Shown one piece after another: positions 48,155-58,197 of a stretch of 64,000 nucleotides of DNA (position 1 is its first letter; each line of letters starts with the position of its first letter). The stretch is taken from positions 41,050 to 105,049 of the forward strand of contig NZ_LGHM01000013.1 in the NCBI RefSeq assembly GCF_001908185.1, in the 5' to 3' direction. A program made the position numbers and the translations under genes. The notes under the pieces were generated by a model, which made no database searches, was not told the DNA's origin, and saw only the letters and a program-made list of their open reading frames with translations. This DNA is from Bradyrhizobium sp. AS23.2 (lineage in GTDB: Bacteria > Pseudomonadota > Alphaproteobacteria > Rhizobiales > Xanthobacteraceae).

Positions 48155-49384
48155 ATGAAAAATTCTACGGAGCTATACCTCTCCGCCCGTGAGGCCGCTG
48201 CCGAGCTCGCGATCTCGCCGGCCACGCTCTACGCCTATGTCAGCCGCGGCCTGATCCGCTCCGAGCCGACGCCGGATTCGCGCAAGAACCGCTACCGTGC
48301 CGAGGACGTCCGCGCCCTGAAGGAGCGCCGCGTGCCGTCGCCGGAGCCGCGCGGCCTGCGCAGCTTCGATGCCGACCTGCCGGTGATGGACACGGAAATC
48401 TCGACCATCACCGAGGACGGCGCGATCTACCGCGGCGTCAACTGCGTCGATCTTGCCGAGAGCGACACGCTGGAACACACGGCGACGCTGCTCTGGGACG
48501 TCTCCAACGTCGATCCTTTCGCGCCGGAGAATCAGCCCGAGATATCGGAGGAGATGCGGACGATCGGGGAAGCCGCGCGCCGGGCAGCGCCGATCGACCG
48601 CGCCATCGCCGTGCTCGCGCTTGCCGCGAGCGCCGATCCCCGTGTTTTCACCCGCGCGCCCGACGGCCGTGCGATGGTCGGAGCGCGCATCGTCCGTCTG
48701 CTGGTCGCGACCATGCTCAATACCGAGCCGTCGTCCGAGCCGCTGCATCAGGAGATCGCGAAGGCCTGGGCGCCCGACAACAAGCATGCGCCCGAACTGA
48801 TCCGTCGCGCGCTCGTCCTGCTCGCCGATCACGAATTGAACGCATCGACCTTCACCGCGCGCTGCGCGGCGTCGACCGGCCTCAACCTTTACGACTCCGT
48901 CATCGCCGGTCTCGCCGCCCTGAAAGGGCCGAAACACGGCGGTGCCGGCGTGCTGGCCTCGCAGCTCGTCAAGACGCTGGTCGACCGCGATGTCGCTCCG
49001 ATGGTCCGCGAACGCGTCGCGCTCGGCGAGCGCTTTGCCGGCTTCGGCCATGGCGTCTACAAGCGCGGCGATCCCCGCGCGCAGTCGCTGCTGAACGCGC
49101 TGTCGCGCGCCGGCGCGCCGCGAAAATTCACCAGGGAAGTGCCGGAGCGGATTGCGGAGGCGACCGGCGAGTTCGTCAACATCGACTATGCGCTCGCCGT
49201 GCTCGTGCATGCGCTGCGCCTGCCGGCCGGCAGCGAGCTCGCGCTGTTCGCGATGGCCCGCAGCGTCGGATGGATCGCCCATGCCAGCGAGCAATTGCAG
49301 TTCGGCAAGCTGATCCGCCCGCGGGCGCGCTACGTGGGGCCGGCGCCGGGGCGGCGGATGGGGGTTGCGGACTCCAAGAGTTAA
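48155..49384 (+). CDS. citrate synthase with N-terminal helix-turn-helix
   Basis: A 409-residue fusion. Residues about 8-60 form a MerR/excisionase-like HTH (YLSAREAAAELAISPATLYAYVSRGLIRSEPTP plus RYRAEDVRALKERR). From about 75 the chain is a citrate synthase fold with HELNASTFTARCAASTGLNLYDSV, LKGPKHGGAGVLA and GFGHGVYKRGDPRAQ, where the common Arg after His in GHRVYK is Gly. The active-site residues are otherwise present. It is divergent from a normal citrate synthase gene. It may act as a metabolite-sensing regulator, an enzyme, or both; this is unproven. Confidence 0.85.
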   Translation: MKNSTELYLSAREAAAELAISPATLYAYVSRGLIRSEPTPDSRKNRYRAEDVRALKERRVPSPEPRGLRSFDADLPVMDTEISTITEDGAIYRGVNCVDLAESDTLEHTATLLWDVSNVDPFAPENQPEISEEMRTIGEAARRAAPIDRAIAVLALAASADPRVFTRAPDGRAMVGARIVRLLVATMLNTEPSSEPLHQEIAKAWAPDNKHAPELIRRALVLLADHELNASTFTARCAASTGLNLYDSVIAGLAALKGPKHGGAGVLASQLVKTLVDRDVAPMVRERVALGERFAGFGHGVYKRGDPRAQSLLNALSRAGAPRKFTREVPERIAEATGEFVNIDYALAVLVHALRLPAGSELALFAMARSVGWIAHASEQLQFGKLIRPRARYVGPAPGRRMGVADSKS

Positions 49385-49550
49385 TTCTGCCCGGTCATTG
49401 ACCCTCATGGTGAGGAGCGCGGAACGCGCCGGACGATGCTCCGCATCGCCGGGCGAACCATGCAGGCCACCGCTCTCACCCTGCGGCCATCCTTCGAGAC
49501 GCCCGCTTCGCGGGCTCCTCAGGATGAGGGCGGAGTGTTTGGCGATAGGA
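49385..49550. repeat. degenerate inverted repeat between citrate synthase and dedA
   Basis: The segment from about 49397 to 49532 contains CCCTCATGGTGAGGAGCGCG and later CTTCGCGGGCTCCTCAGGATGAGGG, mirrored words of a common rhizobial repeat. No gene seen. Confidence 0.5.
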
Positions 49551-50210
49551 CTAAGCCCGCGGCTTGGCCGCCGCCACACCGCCGCCGTTCCGGTGGCGGA
49601 TGATCCAGATCACCACGCCCAATATGATCGCGACGCCGACGACGGTCAGGATCCAGATGTGCTTGGCCAGATGCACGTGGTGCGGCAGGCCGTAGTATTC
49701 ATGCAGGGCTGAGACGGCCAGCACGCCCGGCAGCACATGCGCCGGCGCCCACACCAGGATCGCCGGGATATTGACCGCGTAGAATCTCGCAGGCGCCATA
49801 CCGAGCGCACCGGCGGTAACAGGGACGAAGGCGCGGATCGGTGGCACGAAGCGGCCGAAGAACACGGCCCAGGTGCCGAAGCGGTGGAAGAATGTCTCGC
49901 TCTCGGCGATCACGCGCGGATAATTGGTCAGCGGCCAGGTACTGAGGATCTCTCGCTGGCGCCGGTGCCCGATCCAGTAGGCCGAGCCGTCACCCAGGAC
50001 GGCGCCGGCCGCCGCCGCCAGCAGCACCCATGGCAGCTTGAGGTCACCGCCGGGAACCAGGGCGCTCAGCGCCAGGATAATGGTCGAGCCGGGGACCACC
50101 GATCCCACCACCGGAACGGCTTCGAGCAGCGCTGCCAAAAACAGAGTCAGATAGGCCAGCCCCGCATGGGCCGAAACGAAGGATATGAAGGGATCGAGGA
50201 TGGACGTCAC
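49551..50210 (-). CDS. DedA family membrane protein
   Basis: A 219-residue polytopic inner-membrane protein of the DedA/VTT family. The signatures EAVPVVGSVVPGSTIILALSAL and FFGRFVPPIRAFVPVTAGALGMAPARFYAVN are clear, with about six hydrophobic segments. Family members are flippases for undecaprenyl phosphate or phosphatidylethanolamine; the substrate here is unknown. Start at ATG 50210. It is divergent from cobS across 311 bp. Confidence 0.9.
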   Translation of the reverse strand: MTSILDPFISFVSAHAGLAYLTLFLAALLEAVPVVGSVVPGSTIILALSALVPGGDLKLPWVLLAAAAGAVLGDGSAYWIGHRRQREILSTWPLTNYPRVIAESETFFHRFGTWAVFFGRFVPPIRAFVPVTAGALGMAPARFYAVNIPAILVWAPAHVLPGVLAVSALHEYYGLPHHVHLAKHIWILTVVGVAIILGVVIWIIRHRNGGGVAAAKPRA

Positions 50211-50521
50211 GTCGTCTTTCGTGGTGGGCTGAGGCCCTGGGGTTCACCTTGGGGTTCAGACCCTACATAAGTAGGGAGCGGCGATAAAAGTGCCATTCGC
50301 GCAGGCAGGGCCGTTACCCCCGCCCGAAATTCGAGCGCGATTCGCAAGGCAGCCCTCCAAAAACTGCGTTCCTTACCTATCTAAATGAAAAGACAACGGA
50401 ACTTTGATTGGCACGCGGGCTTCTGCCGGCCCCTTGTCTCTGATAGGTTGATTTTCAGCACCCAGCCGCAGCCAACGTGCGAATAACCGGTTTCGGGACC
50501 GCCCGGGACCTCGGAGGATTG
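50211..50521. other. 311-bp spacer between dedA and cobS
   Basis: There is no gene here. A CCCTAC-ATAA-GTAGGG hairpin lies at 50261-50276. I looked for a cobalamin riboswitch (conserved GCCACTG and a B12 box) and found none. The cobS RBS, CGGAGGA, lies at the right end. Confidence 0.45.
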
Positions 50522-51520
50522 ATGACGACCGCCGCCATGTCCAAAGTTGAGGAAGTTTCCGGTCTGCCCGACATGAAGGTGTCGGTGCGCCAGGTGTTCG
50601 GGATCGACAGCGATCTCGAAGTGCCCGCCTATTCCGAAGTCGATCCTCATGTGCCCGAAGTCGACGCCGACTATCGCTTCGACCGCGCCACCACGCTCGC
50701 CATTCTCGCCGGCTTCGCCCGCAATCGCCGCGTGATGGTGACCGGCTATCACGGCACCGGCAAATCCACCCATATCGAGCAGGTCGCCGCGCGACTGAAC
50801 TGGCCCTGCGTGCGCGTCAACCTCGACAGCCACATCAGCCGTATCGACCTCGTCGGCAAGGACTCGATCGTGGTCCGCGACGGCAAGCAGGTCACCGAAT
50901 TCCGCGACGGCATCCTGCCCTGGGCGCTCCAGAACAACGTCGCGCTGGTGTTCGACGAATACGACGCCGGCCGCCCCGACGTGATGTTCGTGATCCAGCG
51001 CGTGCTGGAGGTCTCCGGCCGCCTGACGCTGCTCGACCAGAACAAGGTGATCAAGCCGCATCCCGCGTTCCGCCTGTTCTCGACCGCCAACACGGTCGGC
51101 CTCGGCGACACTTCGGGCCTCTATCACGGCACCCAGCAGATCAACCAGGGCCAGATGGACCGCTGGTCGATCGTCACCACGCTGAACTATCTCAGCCATG
51201 ACGAGGAAGTGGAGATCGTGCTGGCCAAGGCCAAGCACTATCGCACCCAGGAAGGCCGCGACATCGTCAACAAGATGGTTCGCCTCGCCGATCTCACCCG
51301 CAACGCCTTCGCCAACGGCGACCTGTCGACGGTGATGAGCCCGCGCACGGTGATCACCTGGGCGGAAAACGCCGACATCTTCGGCGATATCGGCTTCGCC
51401 TTCCGCGTCACCTTCCTCAACAAGTGCGACGAGCTCGAGCGTCCGCTGGTCGCCGAGTTCTACCAGCGCTGCTTCAACGCGGAGCTGCCGGAATCGGCGG
51501 TCAACGTGGCGCTCAGCTAA
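50522..51520 (+). CDS. cobS: cobaltochelatase subunit CobS
   Basis: A 332-residue AAA+ ATPase subunit of aerobic cobaltochelatase, which with CobT and CobN inserts cobalt into hydrogenobyrinate a,c-diamide. Walker A is GYHGTGKST at residues 75-83, Walker [18 protein letters not shown], and the sensor region [22 protein letters not shown] is typical. The N-terminus [22 protein letters not shown] is the CobS signature. ATG 50522 follows GGAGGATTG. cobT begins 184 bp downstream; cobN is not in this window. Confidence 0.95.
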   Translation: MTTAAMSKVEEVSGLPDMKVSVRQVFGIDSDLEVPAYSEVDPHVPEVDADYRFDRATTLAILAGFARNRRVMVTGYHGTGKSTHIEQVAARLNWPCVRVNLDSHISRIDLVGKDSIVVRDGKQVTEFRDGILPWALQNNVALVFDEYDAGRPDVMFVIQRVLEVSGRLTLLDQNKVIKPHPAFRLFSTANTVGLGDTSGLYHGTQQINQGQMDRWSIVTTLNYLSHDEEVEIVLAKAKHYRTQEGRDIVNKMVRLADLTRNAFANGDLSTVMSPRTVITWAENADIFGDIGFAFRVTFLNKCDELERPLVAEFYQRCFNAELPESAVNVALS

Positions 51521-51529
51521 GGTTTGAGA

Positions 51530-51692
51530 TGTCGTCCCGGGCGAGCGAGCTCTTGGCAACGCAAAGCGTTGTTCAGGGCGAGCGCGACACGGGACCGATG
51601 ACCACAGGACGTGGTTGTTGCGAAGATTGGGCTGTCAGTGTGCTCACTAACTGCTCCCTGTGGCCATGGGTCCCCGCTTTCGCGGGGACGAC
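51530..51692. repeat. 163-bp inverted-repeat element between cobS and cobT
   Basis: TGTCGTCCCGGGC at 51530 is mirrored by GCGGGGACGAC ending at 51692. Inside are CTCCCTGTGGCCATGGGTCCCCGC and CCACAGGA words shared with the elements at 54715 and 55633. Confidence 0.7.
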
Positions 51693-51704
51693 GGTGAGAC
51701 CGAG

Positions 51705-53609
51705 ATGAGCACATCATCCAACTCCAAATTCCGTAGCACCAAGGAAGCTCCGACCGAGCCGTTCAAGCGCTCGGTGGCTTCGTGCCTGAAGGCGATCGCC
51801 AAGACGCCGGAGCTTGACGTCAGCTTTGCCGCCGAGCGCCCGGGTCTTGCGCCCGGCAAGGCGCGGCTGCCCGAGCCGGCGCGCAAGATGACCAGGCGTG
51901 ACGCCGCGATCGTGCGCGGCCACGCTGATTCCATCGCGCTCAAGCTCGCCTGTCACGATCCGAAACTGCATCGCAAGCTGATGCCCGGCAATCCGCAGGC
52001 GCGCGGCGTGTTCGAGGCGGTCGAGCAGGCGAGAGTCGAGGCCATCGGCGCACGCCGCATGGCGGGCGTTGCCAAGAATCTCACCGCGATGCTCGACGAC
52101 CATTTCCATCGCGGCAAGTTCGACGAGATCACCGACCGTGCGGATGCGCCGCTCGCCGACGCGCTGGCGATGCTGGTGCGCGAGCGTCTCACCGGCTTGG
52201 CGCCGCCGGCGGCTGCGAAGAAGATGGTCGATCTCTGGCGGCCGATTCTCGAAGACAAGATCGGCAAGCGGCTCGACCGGCTGGATGGCGTGGTCGAGGA
52301 CCAGACCAGGTTCGGCGACGCCGTGCATGATCTCTTGACGGCGCTCGAGCTCGGCGACGAACGCAACGCCGACACCGAGGATAGCGACGACAACGAGGAA
52401 AACCGCGACGGCGACAACGACCAGTCCGGCGCCGAGGGCTCGCCCGATTCCGATGCCGCCCAGGAGATGAGCGCCGACCAGGCGCAGGCGACCAGCGAGG
52501 AGATGAGCGAGAGCGCGATGGAAAGCGCGCAGGCCTCGACCTCCGACACGTTCGACGACGGCGATCTCGGCGACGACGAGACGCCGGGCGAGGCGACGCG
52601 TCCGAATTCGCGCGGCCAGAACGAGCCGCGTGGCCCGGAATACCACGCCTTCGCGCCGAAATTCGACGAGGTGATCTCGGCGGAAGACCTCTGCGACCAT
52701 GACGAGCTGGAGCGCCTGCGCGCCTATCTCGACAAGCAGCTCGCGCATCTGCAGGGCATCGTCGCCCGTCTCGCCAACCGGCTGCAGCGCCGGCTGATGG
52801 CGCAGCAGAACCGCGCCTGGGAGTTCGATCTCGAAGAGGGCATTCTGGATCCCGCGCGCCTGTCGCGCGTGGTGACCGATCCCTATCATCCGCTGTCCTT
52901 CATGCACGAGAAGGAAGCGACGTTCCGCGACACCGTGGTGACGCTGCTGCTCGACAATTCCGGCTCGATGCGCGGACGCCCGATCACGGTGGCGGCGACC
53001 TGCGCCGACATCCTCGCGCGCACGCTGGAGCGTTGCGGCGTCAAGGTCGAGATCTTGGGCTTCACCACGCGCGCCTGGAAGGGCGGGCAATCGCGCGAAG
53101 CCTGGCTTGCCGCCGGCAAGCCGGCCAATCCCGGCCGCCTCAACGATCTCAGGCACATCATCTACAAGTCCGCCGACGCTCCCTGGCGCCGCGCGCGCAA
53201 GAACCTCGGCCTGATGATGCGCGAGGGGCTGCTGAAGGAGAACATCGACGGCGAGGCGCTGGACTGGGCGCACAAGCGCCTGCTCGGCCGGCCCGAGCAG
53301 CGCAAGATCCTGATGATGATCTCGGACGGTGCGCCGGTCGACGATTCCACGCTGTCGGTCAATCCCGGCAACTATCTCGAGCGGCACCTGCGCCACATCA
53401 TCGAGGAGATCGAGACCCGCTCGCCGGTCGAGCTGATCGCGATCGGCATCGGTCATGACGTGACGCGCTACTATCGCCGTGCGGTGACGATCGTGGACGC
53501 CGAAGAACTCGGCGGCGCCATCACCGAAAAGCTCGCCGAGCTGTTCAGCGAGACCAACACCGCGCCGGCGCAGCCGGCGGGGCGCCCGCGCCGCAAACTG
53601 CATTCGTGA
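51705..53609 (+). CDS. cobT: cobaltochelatase subunit CobT
   Basis: A 634-residue partner of CobS. The N-terminal domain covers about 1-210, then a strongly acidic Asp/Glu/Ser-rich linker at about 215-310 ([20 protein letters not shown]), and a C-terminal von Willebrand A domain with MIDAS residues DNSGSMRG around residue 415 and [15 protein letters not shown]. The ATG at 51705 follows a weak box (GACCGAG). Its stop overlaps the GTG of the next gene (53606-53609). Confidence 0.94.
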   Translation: MSTSSNSKFRSTKEAPTEPFKRSVASCLKAIAKTPELDVSFAAERPGLAPGKARLPEPARKMTRRDAAIVRGHADSIALKLACHDPKLHRKLMPGNPQARGVFEAVEQARVEAIGARRMAGVAKNLTAMLDDHFHRGKFDEITDRADAPLADALAMLVRERLTGLAPPAAAKKMVDLWRPILEDKIGKRLDRLDGVVEDQTRFGDAVHDLLTALELGDERNADTEDSDDNEENRDGDNDQSGAEGSPDSDAAQEMSADQAQATSEEMSESAMESAQASTSDTFDDGDLGDDETPGEATRPNSRGQNEPRGPEYHAFAPKFDEVISAEDLCDHDELERLRAYLDKQLAHLQGIVARLANRLQRRLMAQQNRAWEFDLEEGILDPARLSRVVTDPYHPLSFMHEKEATFRDTVVTLLLDNSGSMRGRPITVAATCADILARTLERCGVKVEILGFTTRAWKGGQSREAWLAAGKPANPGRLNDLRHIIYKSADAPWRRARKNLGLMMREGLLKENIDGEALDWAHKRLLGRPEQRKILMMISDGAPVDDSTLSVNPGNYLERHLRHIIEEIETRSPVELIAIGIGHDVTRYYRRAVTIVDAEELGGAITEKLAELFSETNTAPAQPAGRPRRKLHS

Positions 53610-54679
53610 GCACGCATCGATCCCGCCGCAGCTTTATCGGCCACGCGGCGGCGGGATTTTCCACTCTCGCATTCTCTCGACTGGCGCAGGCGCAGCTTGC
53701 GACCGAGCCGCCGCCGAAACCGGCGCAGATCGAGCACGCCGTCACCGCGCCGGTCAGCATCGAAGTCAATGCGCGGCCGATTCCCAATTTCGAGCCGCGC
53801 GATCGCTCGCGCACGCGCTTTGGCTCGCTGGAGTATCGCAGCGGTCTCGTGCTGACCTCGCCGCATCGCGTCTTCGGCGGTCTGTCCGGCATCCGCTTCC
53901 TCGATGCCAAGGGCGAGCGCTTCCTCGCGCTTTCCGACCAGGGCACCTGGTTTACCGGCGCGATCCGGTATTCCGGCCGTAGCATGGTGGCGCTCGATGA
54001 CGTCGAGGCAGCGCCGATGCTCAATGCCGAGGGGCGGCCGATCACGGAGAAGCGCCTCTGGTACGACACCGAGTCGCTCACGCGCGATGGCTCGTTCGTC
54101 TATGTCGGGCTGGAGCGCGTCAACCAGATCATGCGCTTCGATTTCGCTAAAGGAGCGACGCGCGCCCGCGGCGAGGTGCTCGCCGTCCCGCCGGCGGTGC
54201 GCAAGCTACCCTACAACAAGGGGCTCGAGGCGCTCGTCTTCGTGCCCAAGGGCCGGCCGCTCGCGGGCACCCTGATCGCGTTCTCGGAGCGCGGGTTGGA
54301 CGCCGATGGCAATCTGGTCGCGTTCCTGATCGGCGGTCCGTCGCCGGGCCAGTTCAGCGTGCGCCGCACCGACAAATTCGACATCAGCGACGCGGTGCTG
54401 CTGCCCTCCGGCGAGCTTCTGATCCTCGAACGCAAATTCTCCTGGTTCACCGGGGTCAACATCCGCATCCGCTCGATCCCGCTGAAGTCGATCGCGCCGA
54501 ACGCGCTGGTCGACGGCCCCGCGCTCTTCGATGCCGATCTCGGCCACGAGATCGACAACATGGAAGGCATCGACGCCCACGTCACGCCCGAGGGCGAGAC
54601 CGTGCTGACGCTCGTCTCCGACGACAATTTCTCGCTGCTCCAGCGCACGCTGCTGTTGCAGTTCACGCTGGTGGAGTAA
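53606..54679 (+). CDS. Tat-exported esterase-like activity of phytase family protein
   Basis: A 357-residue protein that begins with GTG overlapping the cobT TGA (GTGA, 53606-53609). The N-terminus has a twin-arginine signal, [19 protein letters not shown], then a mature part matching the phytase-like_esterase (PF13449) beta-propeller: [39 protein letters not shown] and [18 protein letters not shown]. Family members are periplasmic phosphatases or esterases. It probably shares the cob transcript by translational coupling, though cobalamin and this activity have no obvious link. Confidence 0.85.
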   Translation: MSTHRSRRSFIGHAAAGFSTLAFSRLAQAQLATEPPPKPAQIEHAVTAPVSIEVNARPIPNFEPRDRSRTRFGSLEYRSGLVLTSPHRVFGGLSGIRFLDAKGERFLALSDQGTWFTGAIRYSGRSMVALDDVEAAPMLNAEGRPITEKRLWYDTESLTRDGSFVYVGLERVNQIMRFDFAKGATRARGEVLAVPPAVRKLPYNKGLEALVFVPKGRPLAGTLIAFSERGLDADGNLVAFLIGGPSPGQFSVRRTDKFDISDAVLLPSGELLILERKFSWFTGVNIRIRSIPLKSIAPNALVDGPALFDADLGHEIDNMEGIDAHVTPEGETVLTLVSDDNFSLLQRTLLLQFTLVE

Positions 54680-54714
54680 GGCACCGTCGTCTCGACACTC
54701 TCCGCTGTCGTCCC

Positions 54715-54886
54715 GGACAAGCGAAGCGCAGATCCGGGACCCCTGCGCGAGCGCTTGCGCTCGTCGCGATAACCACAGGGAGCGGTTTGGCGAAGACTCG
54801 TGGTTACCAGCGTCGTCCAACGACTCCTCCCTGTGGTTATGGGTCCCCGCCCCCGTGCGCCATTGCGCACTAGGCGGGGACGACGG
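54715..54886. repeat. 172-bp dispersed inverted-repeat element
   Basis: CTGTCGTCCCGGACAAGC at the left end is mirrored by GCGGGGACGACGG at the right end. Inside, TAACCACAGGGAGCGGTTTGG is complementary in part to CCTCCCTGTGGTTATGGGTC, and GTGCGCCATTGCGCAC near 54855 is a near-copy of the 18-bp palindrome core. Confidence 0.75.
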
Positions 54887-54906
54887 CGGAGATTGAACTC
54901 GCGCGC

Positions 54907-55626
54907 ATGAGTCCGTTACATACATTCATGCCGCATCTCCGCGCCGTCCTCGCCCTTGTCCTCACGCTCGCCGCGCTGTCGCCGGCCTTTGCCACGGCCG
55001 AGCACCAATATGCGAGGGGTGAGTTCGCCATCATCCAGGGCGGGCGCGCACCGAATGGCAAGCTGTCGATCGCGGCGCATGGCGGGAGCGAAACCGGTGG
55101 CGACGGCTTTCATATCTACCTGATGGCGGAGCCGGGGCATCGCCGGCTGGCGGCGCTGGACAATGTCAACGAAGACAACATCCTGGACACCGCGCCGGGT
55201 GCCTTCCGCGCCGCCTGTTCACAGGATTCGCGCTGCGTCGCCGTCACCTTCCGCAGCGAGCGCCATATCGTCACGTTGAACCTCTACGCGGTCGAAGGCC
55301 GCCGCGCGCGCCTCGTCGATGCGCCGGATCTGTTCGCCGGCGTGACCGGCCGCAGCATCGATCGCAAGACCGACGGCGACATGCGCACATCCGTGCCGGC
55401 GCTGACATGGCAGGCGCCGCGCCGCTTTCACCTCACGGACTACCGCGTCTTCGTCCTCGACGACACCGCGCTCGCCGACAAGCTCGGGCCTCTCGGCAAG
55501 ACGACGAAGCGGGACGGCGGAGGCAATACAATCCAGTTCTCGGCCGAGGCTGACGGCGAGCTTCTGCCGGGCAATCGCATTCGCATGGGCGAAACCCGGC
55601 CGGGCAGGTTCGAGGATCTGAAGTAG
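54907..55626 (+). CDS. secreted protein of unknown function
   Basis: A 239-residue protein with a Sec signal (LRAVLALVLTLAALSPAFATAE, cleavage after about residue 30). No domain was recognised. The mature part contains GEFAIIQGGRAPNGKLSIAAHGG, DGFHIYLMAEPGHRRLAALD and DSRCVAVTFRSERHIVTLNLY blocks that look like a conserved alphaproteobacterial family. Two Cys are present. It starts at ATG 54907 or the in-frame ATG at 54928. Confidence 0.65.
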   Translation: MSPLHTFMPHLRAVLALVLTLAALSPAFATAEHQYARGEFAIIQGGRAPNGKLSIAAHGGSETGGDGFHIYLMAEPGHRRLAALDNVNEDNILDTAPGAFRAACSQDSRCVAVTFRSERHIVTLNLYAVEGRRARLVDAPDLFAGVTGRSIDRKTDGDMRTSVPALTWQAPRRFHLTDYRVFVLDDTALADKLGPLGKTTKRDGGGNTIQFSAEADGELLPGNRIRMGETRPGRFEDLK

Positions 55627-55632
55627 GCCCCG

Positions 55633-55799
55633 CTGTCGTCCCGGCGGCGCCACACTCTCCGCCGTCGTCCCGGGGCGCGCAACGCGCGAGCCCGGGACCC
55701 ATAACCACAGGGAGAGGTTTGACGAAGACTCGTGGTGACCACCTTCGGTCCACAACTTCTCCCTGGGGTTATGGGTCCCCGCCTTCGCGGGGACGACAG
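55633..55799. repeat. 167-bp dispersed inverted-repeat element
   Basis: CTGTCGTCCCGG at the left end is mirrored by GCGGGGACGACAG at the right end. Inside, CCCATAACCACAGGGAGAGG is mirrored in part by TCTCCCTGGGGTTATGGG. The rest of the gap to 55937 holds no gene. Confidence 0.75.
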
Positions 55800-55937
55800 T
55801 GGGGGTGTCGCGATCCCGTGATATGACGGGCGCAATGCATGGCGCCACGGGCCGCCATTCCCCCCGCGCGGCTGGCAATCCGCGTTTGGCTCACTACACT
55901 CCCTTCATTGCTCCTCTCATCCCCGGAACTCCCCCGC

Positions 55938-57050
55938 ATGAGCGCCCTGTTTTCCCCGATCAAGCTGCGCGGCCTGACGTTGAAGAACCGTGTCGTGGTG
56001 TCGCCGATGTGCCAGTATTCGGCCGATGACGGCGTCGCCACCGACTGGCACTTCACCCACATCAACAATCTCGCGCTGTCGGGGGCTTCGATGTTCTGCA
56101 TCGAGGCGACCCATGTGGAGGCGATCGGCCGCATCACGCCGGGCTGCCTCGGGCTCTACAGCGACGCCTGCGAGGCCGCGCTGAAGCAGATCCTCAGCTC
56201 CGTGCGCAAGCATTCCTCCACGGCCGTCGCGATGCAGCTCGCGCATGCCGGCCGCAAAGCGTCGAGCGCGCGGCCCTGGGACGGCGGCCAGCTCATTCCG
56301 GTGAGCGAGGGCGGCTGGCAGACGGTGGCGCCGTCGGCGCTGCCGCACAAGGAGGGCGAGGCCGCGCCGCTCGCGCTCGATGCCGCCGGCCTGAAGCGCA
56401 TCCGCGAGGCCTTCGTCGACTGCGCGAAACGCGCCGTCCGGCTCGGCATCGACGCGATCGAGTTGCACGGCGCGCACGGTTATCTGCTGCATCAGTTCCT
56501 GTCGCCGATCTCGAACAGGCGCACCGATGATTATGGCGGCAGCCTGCAGAACCGCATGCGCTTCCCGCTCGAGGTCTACGATGCGGTGCGCGCGGTGTTT
56601 CCGCACGACAAACCGGTCGGCATGCGGGTGTCGTCGACCGACTGGGTCGAGGGCGGCTGGGATCTGGTGCAGACCATTGAATTTGCGAGCGCGCTCAAGG
56701 CGCGCGGCGTCGACTGGATCGATGCCTCCTCCGGCGGCGTTTCGCCGCTGCAGAAGATTGCGCTCGGCCCCGGCTACCAGGTGCAGTTTGCGGAAGCCAT
56801 CAAGCGCGAGACGGGATTGCCCACCATCGCCGTCGGCCTCATCACCGAGGCGAAGCACGCCGAAGAGATCGTGGCATCCGGCAAGGCCGACATGGTCGCG
56901 CTCGGGCGCGCCATGCTCTACGACCCGCGCTGGGGCTGGCACGCCGCCGCGGAAGTCGGCGGCGAGGTCGAAGCACCGCCACAATACTGGCGCTCGCAGC
57001 CGTCGACGCAGAAGGCGCTGTTCGGCAAGACCACGTTCGGGGCGCGGTAA
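55938..57050 (+). CDS. NADH:flavin oxidoreductase / old yellow enzyme (YqjM-like)
   Basis: A 370-residue FMN-binding TIM-barrel ene-reductase. SPIKLRGLTLKNRVVVSPMCQYSADDGVATDWHF includes the YqjM-type Cys and the FMN loop. QLAHAGRKAS, ELHGAHGYLLHQFLSPISNRRTDDYGG (His pair) and GRAMLYDPRWGWHAA are complete. It would reduce activated C=C bonds of small substrates with NAD(P)H. I set the start at ATG 55938; the frame is open 33 codons upstream but those residues do not belong to the family. Confidence 0.93.
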   Translation: MSALFSPIKLRGLTLKNRVVVSPMCQYSADDGVATDWHFTHINNLALSGASMFCIEATHVEAIGRITPGCLGLYSDACEAALKQILSSVRKHSSTAVAMQLAHAGRKASSARPWDGGQLIPVSEGGWQTVAPSALPHKEGEAAPLALDAAGLKRIREAFVDCAKRAVRLGIDAIELHGAHGYLLHQFLSPISNRRTDDYGGSLQNRMRFPLEVYDAVRAVFPHDKPVGMRVSSTDWVEGGWDLVQTIEFASALKARGVDWIDASSGGVSPLQKIALGPGYQVQFAEAIKRETGLPTIAVGLITEAKHAEEIVASGKADMVALGRAMLYDPRWGWHAAAEVGGEVEAPPQYWRSQPSTQKALFGKTTFGAR

Positions 57051-57280
57051 GGCGCTGCCGGCAGGGTTTGCGACAGCGGAGCTGATTGCTCCGCCGTCGT
57101 CCTGGCCTCGCATCAGCGCGCTCGCACATCGTCGTAACCACAGGGCGTAGTTCGGCGAAGCGATAAATTCAGGTTGTGTGATCGCGGCTTCCACCTCACG
57201 CATCCGTAAAACCCCTCACCTTCCGCCCCCCGCAAATCTGGCTTAACCTTCGTGCACTCGAGGCATCACGGAGGCGGGCC

Positions 57281-57688
57281 ATGCGGTTTCGTGTTCGCAA
57301 GACTGCCCACGTGTTCGAGCGCGTGGGCCTCGCGATGGCGGGGGCGGCGTGCGGGTTGTTCGTCGGCGCCTATGTCGGCACGGCGATCTCGCACCTGACC
57401 ACGCAGGGCTTCCTGCTGTTGATGATGCTGCTCGGCTTCGTCGGTTTCTATCTCGGCATCGACACGCCGCAGCTTCCCTTCGACGAGGCGCACAGCCGCA
57501 TCGACGCCGCGGAATTCCTGAGCTCCGCTGGCACGCTCTGCGCCACCTTCACCGCGCTCGCCTCCGTCGCCATCATCGTGCTGCGGCTCGAGCCGCACAT
57601 CGTCTGGAGCTGGCTCGCTTTGCTCGGCTGGGTCGCCGGCGTCGCCATGCAGATCGTCGCGGGCGCAAAGGCCAGGATGCGGAAGTAG
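57281..57688 (+). CDS. small membrane protein of unknown function
   Basis: A 135-residue protein with four hydrophobic segments (GLAMAGAACGLFVGAYVGTAI, FLLLMMLLGFVGFYLGI, LASVAIIVLRL, WLALLGWVAGVAMQIVAG) separated by a short loop rich in charged residues. No family was recognised. It starts at ATG 57281 and is followed by a convergent PilZ gene. Confidence 0.65.
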   Translation: MRFRVRKTAHVFERVGLAMAGAACGLFVGAYVGTAISHLTTQGFLLLMMLLGFVGFYLGIDTPQLPFDEAHSRIDAAEFLSSAGTLCATFTALASVAIIVLRLEPHIVWSWLALLGWVAGVAMQIVAGAKARMRK

Positions 57689-57732
57689 GGCGGGGCGCTT
57701 ACCCTTCCCGGGAAGGGTAATCGAGCAGCTCG

Positions 57733-57978
57733 CTAAAACACCACGCCGACCCGCGTGCCGCGCTTCCAGGCGATGCGGCAGCGCTTCCGGGTGTTGACGT
57801 GCAGCAGCTCGAACCGATCGGGGATCTTCACCTGCCCGCCGAGATCGATGCAGGCCCCGCCCGGCGAATAGTCGATCAGGGTGCAGACGATGACCGGCGC
57901 GCGCGGGTCGGTGATGATCTTGGCCTGGCGGGACACCAGCCCTGCGGGCTTCACGCGAGCATGTCGGCGCGGATGCAT
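57733..57978 (-). CDS. PilZ domain-containing protein
   Basis: An 81-residue single-domain protein. The c-di-GMP binding motif RRHARV (RxxxR type, residues 4-8) and DYSPGGACI (D/NxSxxG, about residues 35-43) are present, and RFELLHVNTRKRCRIAWKRGTRVGV completes the barrel. It is likely a cytoplasmic c-di-GMP receptor. A GGAGGAGAG box lies about ten bases before ATG 57978. An alternative longer frame upstream is not preferred. Confidence 0.88.
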   Translation of the reverse strand: MHPRRHARVKPAGLVSRQAKIITDPRAPVIVCTLIDYSPGGACIDLGGQVKIPDRFELLHVNTRKRCRIAWKRGTRVGVVF

Positions 57979-58002
57979 TGGCACTCTCCTCCAATTCCGC
58001 GG

Positions 58003-58050
58003 GAGCATGATCCGGCAAAGTGTGAGCGGTTTTCCGAGAAGATCATGCTC
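58003..58050. repeat. GAGCATGATC palindromic repeat
   Basis: GAGCATGATC (58003-58012) and GATCATGCTC (58041-58050) form a perfect 10-bp inverted repeat. Common in rhizobial intergenic DNA. It sits upstream of the PilZ gene on the minus strand. Confidence 0.75.
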
Positions 58051-58197
58051 GACCAATGCGGTCGCGGTTGTCTTGGGGAGCGATGATGCGAAGGAGATGA
58101 TGCGATCAGGCTAAGGCGGGGCTGAGAATTTTAACGAAAAGTAGTGGCGAGTGGAGAAAGTGGCGGTAGTGGATTGCTGCTGAAGTGCTCCGCCATC

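Noticed and set aside
50211..50521. Cobalamin riboswitch upstream of cobS
   Set aside because: A B12-box and the conserved adenosylcobalamin core could not be found in the spacer; only a short hairpin is present.
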